A stretch of DNA of 64,000 nucleotides from Capniomyces stellatus (taxonomy: Eukaryota > Kickxellomycota > Harpellomycetes > Harpellales > Legeriomycetaceae). Positions 22,674-35,226 of the stretch are shown piece after piece (position 1 is the stretch's first letter; every line of letters starts with the position of its first letter). Below the pieces are notes generated by a model. It saw nothing but the letters and a program-made list of their open reading frames with translations, searched no databases and had not been told where the DNA came from. A program made the position numbers and the translations under genes. The DNA is taken from NCBI GenBank assembly GCA_001661515.1, contig LUVW01000005.1, positions 569,455 through 633,454 on the forward strand. Reading direction: 5' to 3'.

Positions 22674-24200
22674 CCAACACAAAACAGCATTTATATCTGT
22701 GCATGACAAAACCAAGTCCTGATGTGTCTATATTAACATCTCTTGCCTCCGATTATTTCTGACTTTAATGGAATTTTGAAGCTTTTTCTAGAAATGTGTC
22801 TAAAATTAAGTATCGGTTCTTTATCCTGGTCCTATTGCAATTTCCGACTTTAGCTTTTTTTTTAGCTCCCCCCCTCTTTTTTTATCCCAAACCACACAAA
22901 CTGGATGATTAAAACTTATGAGCTTAATTTCTGAAATTATAGTTTACTCGAAAAATACACTCCGAGTTTAACTACACAGTGCTTATTTGATACAACTACG
23001 ATCAACTAGACGTATAATCAATATTGGTGATTTGGGACCCATCTGTTAGTTGCATCTAATCCACATTCCATGGGTATATACCATATCACTTCCCAGGTTT
23101 ATGTTTATTAGGCTACGGATTATACAGCATGGTTTTATGCTACATGATTTTATTACACACTCGACTGTTTCGACATACTATTCTCACCAACTTTTTTTTC
23201 TTTTTTGTTGAAAACAAAATTTGGAGTTTAATATACCACAGTTATTAATTTGATTTGTTTTACCAAAATTCCAGGGATTCTGTGTTTTGAACTCATGAAT
23301 CATGTACTAGCTTCTACTACATCCACTGACGTAGCATAGCCATTTAGTTATAATCGTAGCTATAGCATGGTGTATCATATCACAGCATAGCTTTATCTTT
23401 GATTTTTACTTATTAGCGGACAGCCCTTTTTTATTTTTCTGAATTCATTCCTTTTTGATTTTAATGTGCAACTTTATTTCCAGTGTTTTTTTTAATAGCG
23501 CTTGAATTCGGAAATTCCTTAAATTAAAGAATTTATTAATAGGGTTTTTTTATTTCAATTCTTGATAAGGCTTTTAATTTGTGGTGCGTTTCTAACCAAT
23601 GCTTTCACACCCTACATTCGTTAAATTACCATATTGCCTGCAATACAATTTAACACATCCATTAAAATGAACTTTAGGACCACAAATCTTTTTAAACGTT
23701 CAGGTCGAAACTCCAATTTATTTCTGTTTCTACCAAACCTTTTTCTTTACTAGAAAGATTTGTTAATCGCTGTTTTATCAACCAACTAATCAGCAAAGCA
23801 AATCAATTAGACCCAACTTTAAAATGCAAGATTGGAGATGAACAAATTAGATTTAGCTTATTTGTTTGATTTTAAAGATAACATGATAATAAAGGCGACG
23901 TGTAGATAGATCAACTTAGATTGGAGTCTGAGATCCAAGATTACGCTTTTTCATCTTGATACAACCGAGCTTTACTACAACATTCCACTCATCACCATTA
24001 GAGCAAAGCCTTAATAAAAAAAAACTAGCTATTCCAAACAGCCTTTAGTGCTGAAAAAAAACACTCGACAGTAAAGACAACTTAATAGGCATATAGTCTC
24101 CAATCATCACATTTAGTTTTACAAATAAAGAAAAATAAGAAAGAACCGAGCCACTTTGATGCTATTGTTGACTGCATCAATTAAATAGTGTAGCTGCATT
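22674..24200. other. Intergenic, nothing supported
   Basis: AT-rich DNA with a C7 run near 22867. Apart from possible upstream exons of the small-gene candidate ending at 22473, I see no coding, RNA or mobile-element signal. Confidence 0.5.
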
Positions 24201-24201
24201 T

Positions 24202-24218
24202 AAAAAAAAAAAAAAAAA
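24202..24218 (-). terminator. RNA polymerase III terminator of tRNA-Lys(TTT)
   Basis: Seventeen consecutive T on the tRNA sense strand, six bases after the tRNA discriminator base. Confidence 0.85.
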
Positions 24219-24224
24219 GTTAAG

Positions 24225-24297
24225 CGCCCAACGTGGGGATCGAACCCACAACCTTGAGATTAAAAGTCTCACGCTCTACCAATTGAGCTAGCCGGGC
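24225..24297 (-). tRNA. tRNA-Lys(TTT)
   Basis: A 73-nt cloverleaf with no intron. The acceptor stem GCCCGGC pairs with GTTGGGC (two G-T pairs). The D arm is CTAGCTCAATTGGTAGAGC. The anticodon loop reads CTTTTAA, giving anticodon TTT, and the B box is GGTTCGATCC. CCA is not encoded, as expected for a nuclear gene. It nearly matches the tRNA-Lys(CTT) at 62639. Confidence 0.97.
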
Positions 24298-24892
24298 CAC
24301 AAAAGTGAGCGTTTTTGTAAAAACATGGTGAGGATTTGGGAAACAATTCACACTCATTCCAAGACCAGACCAACAAATTCATGACAGCATGGGCGTACAT
24401 ATACACTGTTTTTGCCGAAAAATAACCTCCAATAAATTGCTTGAGTGTAATCCTTGGCAATAAATACGTACCAGTGCGTGTATATTTAACTTAATAACAT
24501 GACTCGGTTTCATCTCGATTTTTTCAATATTTTACCAATTTATTTATAACACTGGTCAACCAGATGTTATTTGACTTGAACAACCAGCTGAAAACTGACT
24601 CTTGAGTCAAATGCAATCATTAGCGCAAAGCGATACATATACATTCTTTAGTTACTTGTCGTGCGTCATGCTCTAAACAGTAAATCTTTATGTAGGTGTA
24701 TGTAATACACGAAATACTGCGGATTAAAGCAAACACTATTTTATAAACTCTTAGATACACCCAAATCCAATAATTATAGTAACAGTCAATGTTGGTTGTG
24801 ATTGAGTACTAAATAAAACAGCGTTAGAGTTGTAAATAAAGTCGAGTGGCTTTAGTAAACTTAAAAATAGCTAGCCAGCTTTCAATGGTACC

Positions 24893-24990
24893 AACACACT
24901 AACACACTAACACACTAACATATCAGCATATTGACACACTAATGTATTAACACATTAATATGCCAACACACCAACTCTAACACAAACACA
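24893..24990. repeat. Degenerate ACACTAACAC minisatellite
   Basis: Roughly nine imperfect tandem copies of a 9-10-nt unit (CACACTAACA and variants such as TATTAACACA) sit in the intergenic region before the ubiquitin protease gene. Confidence 0.8.
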
Positions 24991-25469
24991 TATCTCGATT
25001 ATCTTTGTTAATATTAGCTCAATGGGCTTAAATATCAAGTGTGCATTTTCAATTGGCAATGTTTTAAATTGGCAAATTGTTAATTGTAAATAATAACCAA
25101 AACAAAACGCCAATTTAATTTGGAAAAAGAGGATTACGACTTTTTTTTTTTTAATTTCCAAAGTTTAGTAATTTTAATTTTTTAGAAACTTGAATTACAC
25201 ATATACTGATAATTAAACTTGCGAAAACCTAAGTTCAGAAAATAAAAGTTGGGGAATCGAGAGTGAATCCAAGCTAGGGTCTGTAAGCAATATTCTAGAG
25301 CACTTCTTTATAGTTTGCATCCCTTATCCGATAGTAGTACTTATCAGTGTATAGTCGGGTTGTGTTGGATAAATTAGTTTAAAAAGTAGTTAAACAGTCG
25401 GGAAAATAATCTGGGAATTAGATGAGAAACAAGTAGTAAAAAAAAAAAGAGAACAATAATATACCTGAA

Positions 25470-28400
25470 ATGTTAACACCAACAGAGCCTATCCAGCGAA
25501 TGGGAACTGAAAATAATCATTCTGGTCAGGAAGAGCAGTTGGATAAAAATGAAGAAACACCAAAAGAAAATTACATAGCGGAGAAAAGCGAAGACTTTGA
25601 GGATTCTTTAGAGTTTTTTCATGGAGTCAATGGATTGACAGAGACAAGAGCAAAAATACAAATTTGGGGGCTAAGAGGTAGGGGTGAAAAGGCAAAGACA
25701 AGCAGCGGACCAGATGCCTCACAGATTCGATGGACCTTTTTTATAGTGGATGCAGAATGGATTAGGGCGTACAAAGAGTATATAGAAGAAAAAAGTGATA
25801 TAAAAACAACGTATACAACCTCTTTGAAGTCAAACCGGTGTATAGAAAGCGTTGAAACAAGCGGGATATATGACAAGATTTATCCAGAAAAACCCAATGT
25901 CGGAGATGAGATTAAAGAGATTGGATTGGTATCAAGTGAAGTGTGGTATAAGCTGGAATCAAGGTAAACTATTTTATAATTTTGTTTGGCTTGGGCAGCA
26001 TTCAACAAAGAGCGCATTGCTGTAGTTTAGAATCTGGGTGCTTGATGTGGCGATTGTTAAAGTTAATGGGGGAGGATGAAGAGGGTACTTGAATATCAAA
26101 ATTGAAAAAAAAACGAAGTAGAGGTATATGTTGTGGTAAGTTGTTACTAAGATTGATGATGATATGGCGTTATAGGTATTTGGTAAATGGACCAAAGCTG
26201 AAGCAAAGTGTTATTTTTGGCTCGATTGGAGAGCCAATGACAATGGAGTTAAAAGAGTTGGATGTAATAACATTGAACAGAGACGGGTCGGTTAGCGAGG
26301 TATACCAGATTAAGGACTGGGAGGATGTGATTTTTGGGAAATGCTATAGGGAGCCCAGTTGCAATTCAGTTCAAGACGGGGAAACCAAGGAGCTGAAGCA
26401 AAGAAGAAAGTTGAAAGGACTTGATCGGTTCAGGGGCTTTGGTGACGAAGGCAGCGAAAGTGGGGAGAGTGATGACAATGAGGTCGATGGCGAAGAGAGG
26501 GATGGTAGTGATGTGGAGTATATGGAGCTGACGAATAGACTTTCGAGGCCAGAATCGGTGATTTCAGGGTTGTTGCTGGATAGCAGCAATGAATCGGAAA
26601 GTGAAGGAGACAAGAATATGCAAAGAGTGTTGGACTGGGACAATAGCGGAGCGGGAAGTGATGAGGACAAAAATATGAATGGTTTGATGGAGTGGGGAAG
26701 TGAGGTAGCGGAGCGAGAGGCAGACGGCGAGATGAAGGATGTGTCGGTGTGGGACAGTGATGTAGCAGAAGGTATGGGGGTAGAGAGATTAAAGAGCGTA
26801 GATGAGAGTGAGGGAAAAGAAGTAAGCGAGGATTTAGGGCTATGTGGGCTAAACAATTTGGGCAATACATGTTTTATGAACTCTGCATTGCAATGTTTAA
26901 GCAATACTTGGGAGTTGACCGAGTACTTTTTGTCAAAAGTGTATTTGGAAGAAGTCAACCGGAACAACCCGTTGGGGATGGGTGGAGCTATCGCAGAGCA
27001 GTACGGAGAATTGGTGGATAATGTGTGGAAGGGCGGAGTTAGGTCGTATGCGCCAAGAGGGTTCAAGGTTACAATAGGGAGATTTGCGCCCCAATTTTCG
27101 GGGTATGACCAACAAGATGCACCAGAATTCCTGGCATTTCTTCTGGATGGGCTGCATGAGGATCTGAATAGGATACTAAACAAGCCATATATAGAGGTTC
27201 CGGACTCGAATGGGCGGCCGGATTTGGAGGTTGCGGATGAGCAGTGGGGCATATACAAGCAGAGAAACGATAGTGTGATAGTGGACTTGTTCCAGGGCCA
27301 ACTGAAGAGTATTGTGACGTGTCCTAAATGCAACTGGCAAAGCAGTACATTTGATCCGTTTATGTATTTGACACTATTACTGCCTACAAAAAGATTTGAG
27401 ACATTTAATGCACTGTATATCCCATCAGACAGCTCGATTCGGCCAATTAATGTAAGTGTAATGATTATAATAAAAAGAAGAAAAAGAAAAAGAAAAAAGA
27501 AGAATAAAAGGAAAAGATGGTTAAGTGGATGGATGGATGGAATAAGCAAGATATAATGTCAACAACTGAATATAATGTAAATGATGGTGTGGAAATAAGA
27601 ATATATAAATATAAATATAAATGTAAATGTGGAAAAATAGATGAAGCTGACAGTGGGGAAAAACGAGAATTTTGGAATAATCAAAAAGATAATATCGCAT
27701 GTGACAGAGACAAGGGTAGAGAATATGCTGGCGTGTGAGGTGTTTGGGGGCAGGGTGTATAAGATAATGAATGAAAAGACAATGTTGGGTTTGTTGGAGG
27801 CGTCTGACATGTTTACAGTGTTCGAAACACCGTTTGAGACAGATGATGTTGAGGAAAAGAGTCGTGCAACGGTTCAAGTGATGTTTTCGGAGGATTCAGG
27901 GGGAGTGGCACTGAATCGAGGGTTTGACAGGCCGATGTACCGAACAGTAAAGACGTTTGGACATCCGCTGTTGGTAGGGTTTGAGCACGATTACTCTGCG
28001 CCTTTGGATATAGACAGCAAGAGAATCAAAGTCAAAGTAGGCAAAATATATTCACAAATTATAAAGGGCATGGGGAGGTTTGCGCCGCCAAAGGCAGTGG
28101 AAAGGCTGGGGTTGGTGCTTGAAGCTCTGGAGGAGGTAAACTTTACTGGATCGCCCAAACCGGATAGCGGAATTAGCTCTGAAGCTCTGAGACATCTGAA
28201 GCACCTGACCAAAATCGTTACGCTAAGAGTGCGCAGACGGAAGCAGATTTTAAAGTTCCCAGGAGCTGGACAGAGACTGGATGGAAAAAGTCCAAGTCCT
28301 AGTATAGGTCAAAACGAAAGCCAAAACCAAAACCAAGATAATACAGACTTATTTGGGAATCTTTATGCAAACACAAGGCTAGGAGAGCCAGTGGGAATTA

Positions 28401-30733
28401 GCCCGAAACAGGCAAAGGAAGATATTTTAAAGGAATTTGAAGCAATTGTCACATACAGCAATACTCAGCCTTTAAATGAGTTGGTAGAGGTTGGGATGGA
28501 TCAGCACGAATATTTGCTGGAAGGCGAGCAGGATAAAGAACAATCAGGTTTAGACGGGAACAAAGATGGAGAGGAAAGTGAAAATGAGGATAAAGAAGAA
28601 GACGATGGTACAAATGCAGATATCGACCCACTAGAGCTGGAGAGGCTGAAACTAAGTCTGGTTGATGTTGAAAACATGGGAAAACTACTGGATGTTGGCA
28701 CTGGCGACACTATCCTGTGCCAAGTAAACACAATGGAGATGCGTCGGTTTGTTGAGAGTCTTGACGAAGATAAAGGCTCTTCAGCTGATGTTCTAGACCA
28801 CACTCTTGACTCAGACGACACCATTTCAAGTTTCTTTGAGCTCGAGTCTTTAGTAGAATACTTGGGATCCTTGGACCCTGCATCAGCCACACCCAAACAT
28901 AGCAACAAAGACTGTGCAGCTACAGACAGAGCGGCCAGCAAGCCGGACATTGCGGTTACAGATCTCGCACCAGCACCCAAAGTTTCCGTGCACAGCCACG
29001 AGGAGTGGGAGAAAATAAAGAGCCAAAACAAGAACTTGCCGTCTATTGCCAACCCAGACAAAGACGAGACAACAATCTCCTTGTATGACTGTCTGGAAGA
29101 CTACATCCGCGAGGAGCAGCTGGGCGTAGAGGATCCGTGGTACTGCTCAAAGTGCAAAGACTTCCAGCAGGCCACCAAGAAGCTTGATTTATGGCGCATG
29201 CCCGAGATTTTGGTTATCCACTTGAAACGATTTGAACACTCGCGTGCTTGGAGCAAGAAGCTTGACACCTACGTAGATTTCCCCATTTCTGGCCTTGACC
29301 TGTCGTTCCTGCTTCCCGACAACTGCTCCAGTCTACAAGGCTCCGAAAAGCAGGACGCTGTCTATGACTTATACGCTGTCTCAAACCACTATGGCGGCTA
29401 CGGAGGAGGTCACTATACAGCGTTTGCCCTAAATCCAAAGTCTGGAAACTGGTTCTCCTACGACGACTCGTCAGTAACTCCAGTCCTCGTCCCTGAAACT
29501 AGTGTCAAAACTAGTGCTGCATACGTGCTCTTTTACCGCAGAAGACCCGTGCGCTCTAACCCCGATTCCCTTTCGGCTTGCCGGGCCATAAGTGGTGCCA
29601 AACCATGGCCACAAAAATCTGAAACACCCAGTCATCAGGCATCTCCCCTCTCGAATCTTCAAAGCAAGTGGCCAAGCGACTGGATGAGTGCTTGGGGCTC
29701 AACCGCAACAGACAAAATATCTGAACTGGAGAAAAACCACTATAGCTCAATTATGACCTTGAGCCAATCCCACAGTTCATATAGCCTAGGACCTGTATCT
29801 GGAATTGGTTCTGGCCTCAACCTGAACTCCATCACCAGCATTGGTTCTAGTCCTAATCTCAACTCCTCGTCGATCCTTGATGCCAGCACGGAAGTAATAA
29901 ACTCTCGAGGTATACTGTTTCAACCCGATAATGACCCGACTTTACTGCCTCACTTGGGTCTTATAACACAATTTGATGCCACCGGATCTTTACCCAGCAA
30001 CGTCGACATGTTGCCCATACCTTGTAGCATTTATGGCGATTACCAATCCGGACTGGTGCTTGATAACTCGGACCAGTCACTAGCCGATACATACGAGATT
30101 GTTAGCGACTCCAACACTTTGGAAAACACCGATTTTGAAGTTGACGGCTTGGCAAACAATGAAAGTATTGTTGGCCTGCCCAATGACAATATAGCCATCG
30201 CTGCTGAAATCGGCACCACAAATGCCTATAAAAGACCTATTGACGACTCAAAATTGCCCGACTTTCACTCCAAAAGCTTTGCCTCCAATCCAACCCAAGA
30301 CCAGCCCAAACTCGAGAGCTATACACAGGGACACGGTATCAACCTCAACATCAACCCAAAATCTAGTCACAGTGCTACTGCCAACTCGGCTGACTTGAAC
30401 ACCAACAGCACTTCTAGAATTACTAGCGCTCAAACTCCATCAGTCATTATTCCATCCAAGTCGTTTACTTCTTCAAGTTTGCAAAGGCAGTCTAATTTAG
30501 AATCATACTTGGCTTTATCACCCAAAAACATTACCAGGGTTCGAACCATAAATGCATTTTCAACAAGCTTGGATAAAAAGAGTCCAATTGACCAGCCGTT
30601 TGTACTCGAAAAGGCTGCAAGTATTTTTATGTCTTCCAGCACGCCTGAAAGACCCACAGGCTCTGAATCTACCCAATGCATAACCCCCAGCAGCCCCAAG
30701 TCTAAAACAAGCGACCATAACACCAAGCCTTAG
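25470..30733 (+). CDS. UBP12: Ubiquitin carboxyl-terminal hydrolase, DUSP-USP type (Ubp12/USP4/USP15-like)
   Basis: Three exons (25470-25963, 26176-27451, 27641-30733) give 1620 residues. A DUSP domain comes first ([20 protein letters not shown], then VSSEVWYKL and [15 protein letters not shown]). An acidic Glu/Asp/Ser-rich linker of about 150 residues follows. The catalytic Cys box is [20 protein letters not shown] (about residue 395) and the His box is [15 protein letters not shown] (about residue 1180). Two CxxC pairs (CPKC, CSKC) build the zinc ribbon of the fingers. A second acidic insertion lies between the catalytic halves. After the USP fold comes a Ser/Asn-rich tail of about 400 residues unlike other family members I know. 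It removes ubiquitin from substrates in cytosol or nucleus. The coding strand changes from purine-rich to pyrimidine-rich near 28.8 kb. Confidence 0.93.
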
Positions 30734-31489
30734 ACTCATTGAACTATTGGTTCACGAGTAAACATGCATTTGTATTATTGGCATTGTTATAGCACTACTA
30801 GTACATCTTGCAAGCCCAAACAACGGGTCTACTTACCAAGGTTTCAGATACCATTGATTGCATTTATTACCCTAGACGTTTATCATTTTCTTTTGATTTT
30901 TTAATGCTGATTTTAGATTTGGTTTTACTTTTATTCTTATTCTTATTTGATTTTTCTTTTTTTCTTTTTCTTTATTTCCTTTTCCTCTTTTTTCTTTTTT
31001 CTTTCATTTACTCATCGCCTTACTACCTTTTACCCTTCTATTTGCTAAATTTAGCCAAAATAAAAAATAAATAAAAAAGACTACATTTGGACTCGACTTA
31101 ATTTGCCTTTTTTAATTCGACTTGACTTAATTTATTGTTTTATTGGAATGAATTGTTTATTTACAAGTTAATAAACTAACTTTCATTCCCATAGATTTTT
31201 CCCTATAAGATCAAACCAAGTATAAACTCGATACCTCATTTCCGACAGAAGACAAAAACTCTTATTTACTCTAATAACAGTATAATTAACTCGATACTCT
31301 CTGTCTTTGTCTTTGTATTACATTAAACTACATTATCTTATGATATTTATATTCCTGGGAATCAAGAAAAGTACATCTAAACGTCAAAAACAATATAATA
31401 ACGATTAAAACGGACCATTGTTTTATAAACACAAACAAAACATTCAAATACATTAAAGAAAGAGTAAAGGTAGTTTGAATTTCACGATA
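30734..31489. other. Intergenic
   Basis: Contains a T-rich stretch at about 30880-31030 after the protease stop, then AT-rich promoter DNA of the next gene. I see no feature. Confidence 0.6.
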
Positions 31490-34140
31490 ATGTTTAAAAG
31501 AACTAAAATCAGAATAAATGAATCTGACGACGAAGATTCAAGTAAGTCCAAAAGTGCAAATATCATAACTTTATGTCCTCATCTTTTTTCTTGCTTTTTT
31601 TTAATATTTTAATTTTGAATCAATAAAACGTATTTTGAATAAAGCGATACTGAATGGTGTGGTTTATGTTGGTTTAATTCTACCAAACCAAATATAGAAA
31701 GTATATAAACAAGCGAATTAATAGGCGATTGAATAAAAATGTAGGTGTTGAAACAAAAATAACAGAAAAGGAGGCGGGTAATCTTCAAGTGCCTAAAAGT
31801 ACAAAAAGAATCCGTGAAACAAGCGAGGAAATGGATTCAAAGATAGAAAGTGTGTATGAAGAAGATACCTTACTAAAAGGCAAAGTTTCTGGCCAGGGAG
31901 GGTCAAAGAGCTCTGATAAGAAGGCCCGCGTTATGAAAATAAAATTGAGATCAATATCGATTCCTGATGCTTCAAGTGAAGTCGCAGAAGCTACGGCAAA
32001 CACCGCGAGTAGGAGAGGAAGCGGTAAGAGTGACGAAGCAAAAGGATATAATGAAATTAGTTCAGACATTTCAGAATTGCACTCATCGACCAGCGAATTG
32101 AGCGATATAGCCAGTGAAAGCGAAAATGGAGGTAACACTGGCAGCGACTTTTCTGATGGGGAAAGCAAAAGGAACAAAAGTAGGCCTGGTAGTGGCAGGA
32201 ACGGCAAAACTACAGACCGTTCAAGAGGAGTATCTGGTAATAGCAGCGCCAATAGCAAAAAAAGTACGAAAAACAACAGCAAAAACGTGAATATGAGGAA
32301 GGATGTCTTGATAAGAAGCAGTAGAAGTAGCAGAAGCAACAAAAACAGCAGAGACGGTAGAGGAGCTGCAAGTGCTGGTGGAGCTGACGAAGAGGACGAG
32401 GAATTAGAGAGTAGTGTTGAGCCTGAATTGGATGGTGATGAGGATGAGGATGAGGATAATGAAGTATTAGCAGACGAGTTTGGCGATGAGACACCATTTG
32501 ACGACAGCGGAGACGAGGGCTACGATGCCAGCAGCAATAGAAAGACAGACACCAGATCGAACTCAAACTTGAACTCAAATTCAAGGACCAAAAAGGCAGC
32601 TAATTCAGCTGGCGACACCGGCAAAAAACAAGCGGTGCCAAGTGCCGATACTAGGCCAAGAAGAGGTGCACAAACAACAGGCACAAATGAAGATAGTGTA
32701 CTCTCGTCACCGCAATCTGGCAGGACAAGCAGAAGCCGGCGAAACTTGGCCAAAAACGTGGTTGAGGGTGACAAAGATGCGTCAGTGTCCAGGCCGAACA
32801 GCAGCGACAATAGCAGCGCAAACAGCAAGAGTGCTATGCCAAAGCCTGCTAGCCAGCCAGGGGCCAAAAGAAGACTGACTGAGCTTGAAAAACTGACAGC
32901 TGATACGGCAATTGTTTTGTCTCAGGCATCACGAAGATCAAGTCTGAACAACGCAGCAAATGCTCCTCAACCGCCTGTAGCACCATCAAGACCATCCAAG
33001 ACAAAGAAACCAACACCAACACCAACACCAGCACCAACATCGGTACCAGCATCAGTTAAAAAAGTGAGCCTAAGTGGGTCACACAAAACACAGTCTGGAA
33101 GTCGAGGCAAAAATGGGCAGTTTAATAAAAAAGAAACCGTGAACGAAAGTGTGAGCGCAAAGACAATAGCAGACGATGAACTGCTGGATGACCAGGATGA
33201 CTTTGACATTGACAATATAGAAAACGAAGACGATGAGCTTGGGATGCTGGAGGGGGAGGAGGAAGAAGAAGAAGAGAACGATGGCATGGATAGCGGGAAC
33301 AATAGGGGGGATGGAATAGACGACTCGCAAGTGGAGCAGGACGATGAATTTTTGAGTGACGACTCGTCAAAGTTTTACAGCGACAACGACATCAATGCAT
33401 TAGACGAGTCAAAAATGACACGTCGCCAAAGGGCACGGCTGACAAACAACTATGAAGAGGAGCTGATGGAGCTGCCAGTAGAGTCAAAGAAGGTCGAGTA
33501 CTCAATTGAAGAGTTGGCCCTCCGTAGGTCAGAGTTCAGCCGGCGCAGAAAGTTCCAGAGCATGCAAAGGGCTGAGCAGCTCAAAAACGAAACAATAAAC
33601 AGGCTGCTGAATAAGCAATCGTCAAAGGGCAGAAACAAACTCGCTGATGACGCTGACTTGTCTGTTAAAGGTGAAAATGGTGATGGTCGAGGTGACGCGT
33701 TTGGTGCTGATCAGGTTCCTGACAAGATCCGATGGTCGTGCTTCTCGAGCGTTGGGTCTGGGAATGATACCAAGAGCGAAAATGGTGGATCTGGTAATAA
33801 GAAGGCGCTTGACCGCAATACGGACAAAGTAACTAGGTTTGCCTTGTCCTTGCCAGTTGGTGTTGAGGTGTCCGACTTGTTTCCAAACAACTCGCAGGCC
33901 GGCGATGGCGAAAGCAGTCAGGGCAAAAAGAGCGGTGATGGCTGCTACAATGCCGATAGACTAGCAAAGTGCAGCGTTAGTGGGTGTGACCAAGTCCAAA
34001 AGTACAAATTCCTTTCTGGATCCAAGTGCAACAACACTGGTACTGATGCTGCTGATACAGCTGGTGATAGCGATAATAGTAGCAGTACAGGCTTGCTGTT
34101 TGCCTGTAGTTTGCCTCATTATAAAGCCTTAAAGCTGTAA
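31490..34140 (+). CDS. IES2: INO80 chromatin remodelling complex subunit, INO80B/Ies2-like
   Basis: Two exons (31490-31541, 31745-34140) give 815 residues. The canonical GTAAGT donor joins the AATGTAG acceptor in phase, giving MFKRTKIRINESDDEDSS followed by VETKITEK. The first two thirds are low-complexity Ser/Asn/Lys/Asp/Glu sequence with a DEDEDEDNE-type acidic run. At about residues 560-650 lies the PAPA-1 domain (MTRRQRARLTNNYEEELMEL, then EELALRRSEFSRRRKFQ and TINRLLNKQ), diagnostic of Ies2/INO80B. The C-terminus has a degenerate HIT-type zinc finger (CSVSGCDQVQKYKF ... ACSLPHYKAL) with an unusually long Ser/Asp-rich loop. The protein would act in the nucleus within INO80. It is far longer than yeast Ies2 because of the disordered N-terminal part. 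Confidence 0.85.
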
Positions 34141-34403
34141 ATATCCTCCTTCTTGCTCGCCAATGTTTTCATTTGTATTTACCTTGTATTTGCCTTGTTT
34201 TTTATTTCTTTTATTTATTTATCAATTCTCATTTCTTTTATTATCAAAATCAATTTAAACAATCCGCTTTAAATCCGGATATATCGTGGGTTTTTATTAT
34301 TAAGCTGGTTCTATCAACCAAAGTATAGCAAAAGCAGAAATGAAAGAGAAAAAAAAAAAGAATAGATATACAACAATAGTGATAATAACGGGTATAGTAA
34401 AGT

Positions 34404-35226
34404 CTACTCGATTGTCCCTTTGATAATCTTGATCTGTTCCAACGGTCGGTCGCCTGAATCTGTTGAGGCCATACCCATTCTTTTCACCACATTCATACCT
34501 TCACTGACTCGACCAAAAATAGTGTGCTTTCCATCCAACCAAGGTGTTGGCGCCAGAGTAATGAAAAACTATCCGTTTTTATCCATTTTTATTTTAATAA
34601 ATTATTATTTAATTTCTATTCCGTATTAAACCTTCAGAAAGCTCCATATTATCACATTAAATCCGCACAACTTGTTTTCACCGAGAAGATTATATATTGA
34701 TAGATATACAATATTCTTGTTGTTTAGCGTACCTGCGATCCATTTGTGTTTGGTCCACTGTTTGCCATGCTTAAAATTCCTGCCCCAGTGTGTCGCAACT
34801 TCTTGTCAATTTCATCCTGGAATTTATCCCTAATCAATAACAAAATAGTAATAACAAATAAAGCGCTTGTATTGTTAGTAACAAGCTTTAAACTAGATTG
34901 CCCTGAATACAACATCCATACCCACACATCCCCATTCTCCCACCATTCTTGTTCACTTATACCACTGCACAGACTGCTGAAACTCTCTACTCTTCTACTT
35001 CATTCACAACTTACCCGTAAATTGATGAACCGCCACGACCTGTCCCAGTTGGATCACCACCTTGTATCATAAAGTCAGCAATGATTCTATGAAACACTAC
35101 ATTGTCGTAGTATCCTCGCTTGGTAAGTTCAATGAAATTCCTGCATGTTTTTGGTGCCTCAGTAGAATACAGCTCAAAGGCTATTCTCCCCATTGACGTT
35201 TGAAATACTACTTTTTGCTCTGCCAT
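34404..35226 (-). CDS. Cyclophilin-type peptidyl-prolyl isomerase, PPIL1-like
   Basis: Three exons (35226-35015, 34829-34733, 34568-34404) give 157 residues, a single cyclophilin domain with no targeting sequence. The active-site set is present: [17 protein letters not shown] (catalytic Arg, Phe and Gln), [20 protein letters not shown], and the Trp-containing loop [15 protein letters not shown]. The short form and the start [20 protein letters not shown] fit the PPIL1/Cyp1 group, which associates with the spliceosome through SKIP/Prp45. It catalyses cis-trans isomerisation of prolyl bonds, probably in the nucleus. A G12 tract lies 30 nt upstream of the ATG. Confidence 0.95.

Noticed and set aside
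26371..27549. 392-codon minus-strand ORF across the ubiquitin protease gene
   Set aside because: Ser/Leu/Pro-rich antisense shadow of the acidic, purine-rich sense exon.
27452..27640. Continuation of the ubiquitin protease frame through the purine-rich second intron ([10 protein letters not shown])
   Set aside because: A canonical GTAAGT donor and AATAG acceptor restore the USP fold. The read-through peptide is a composition artefact.
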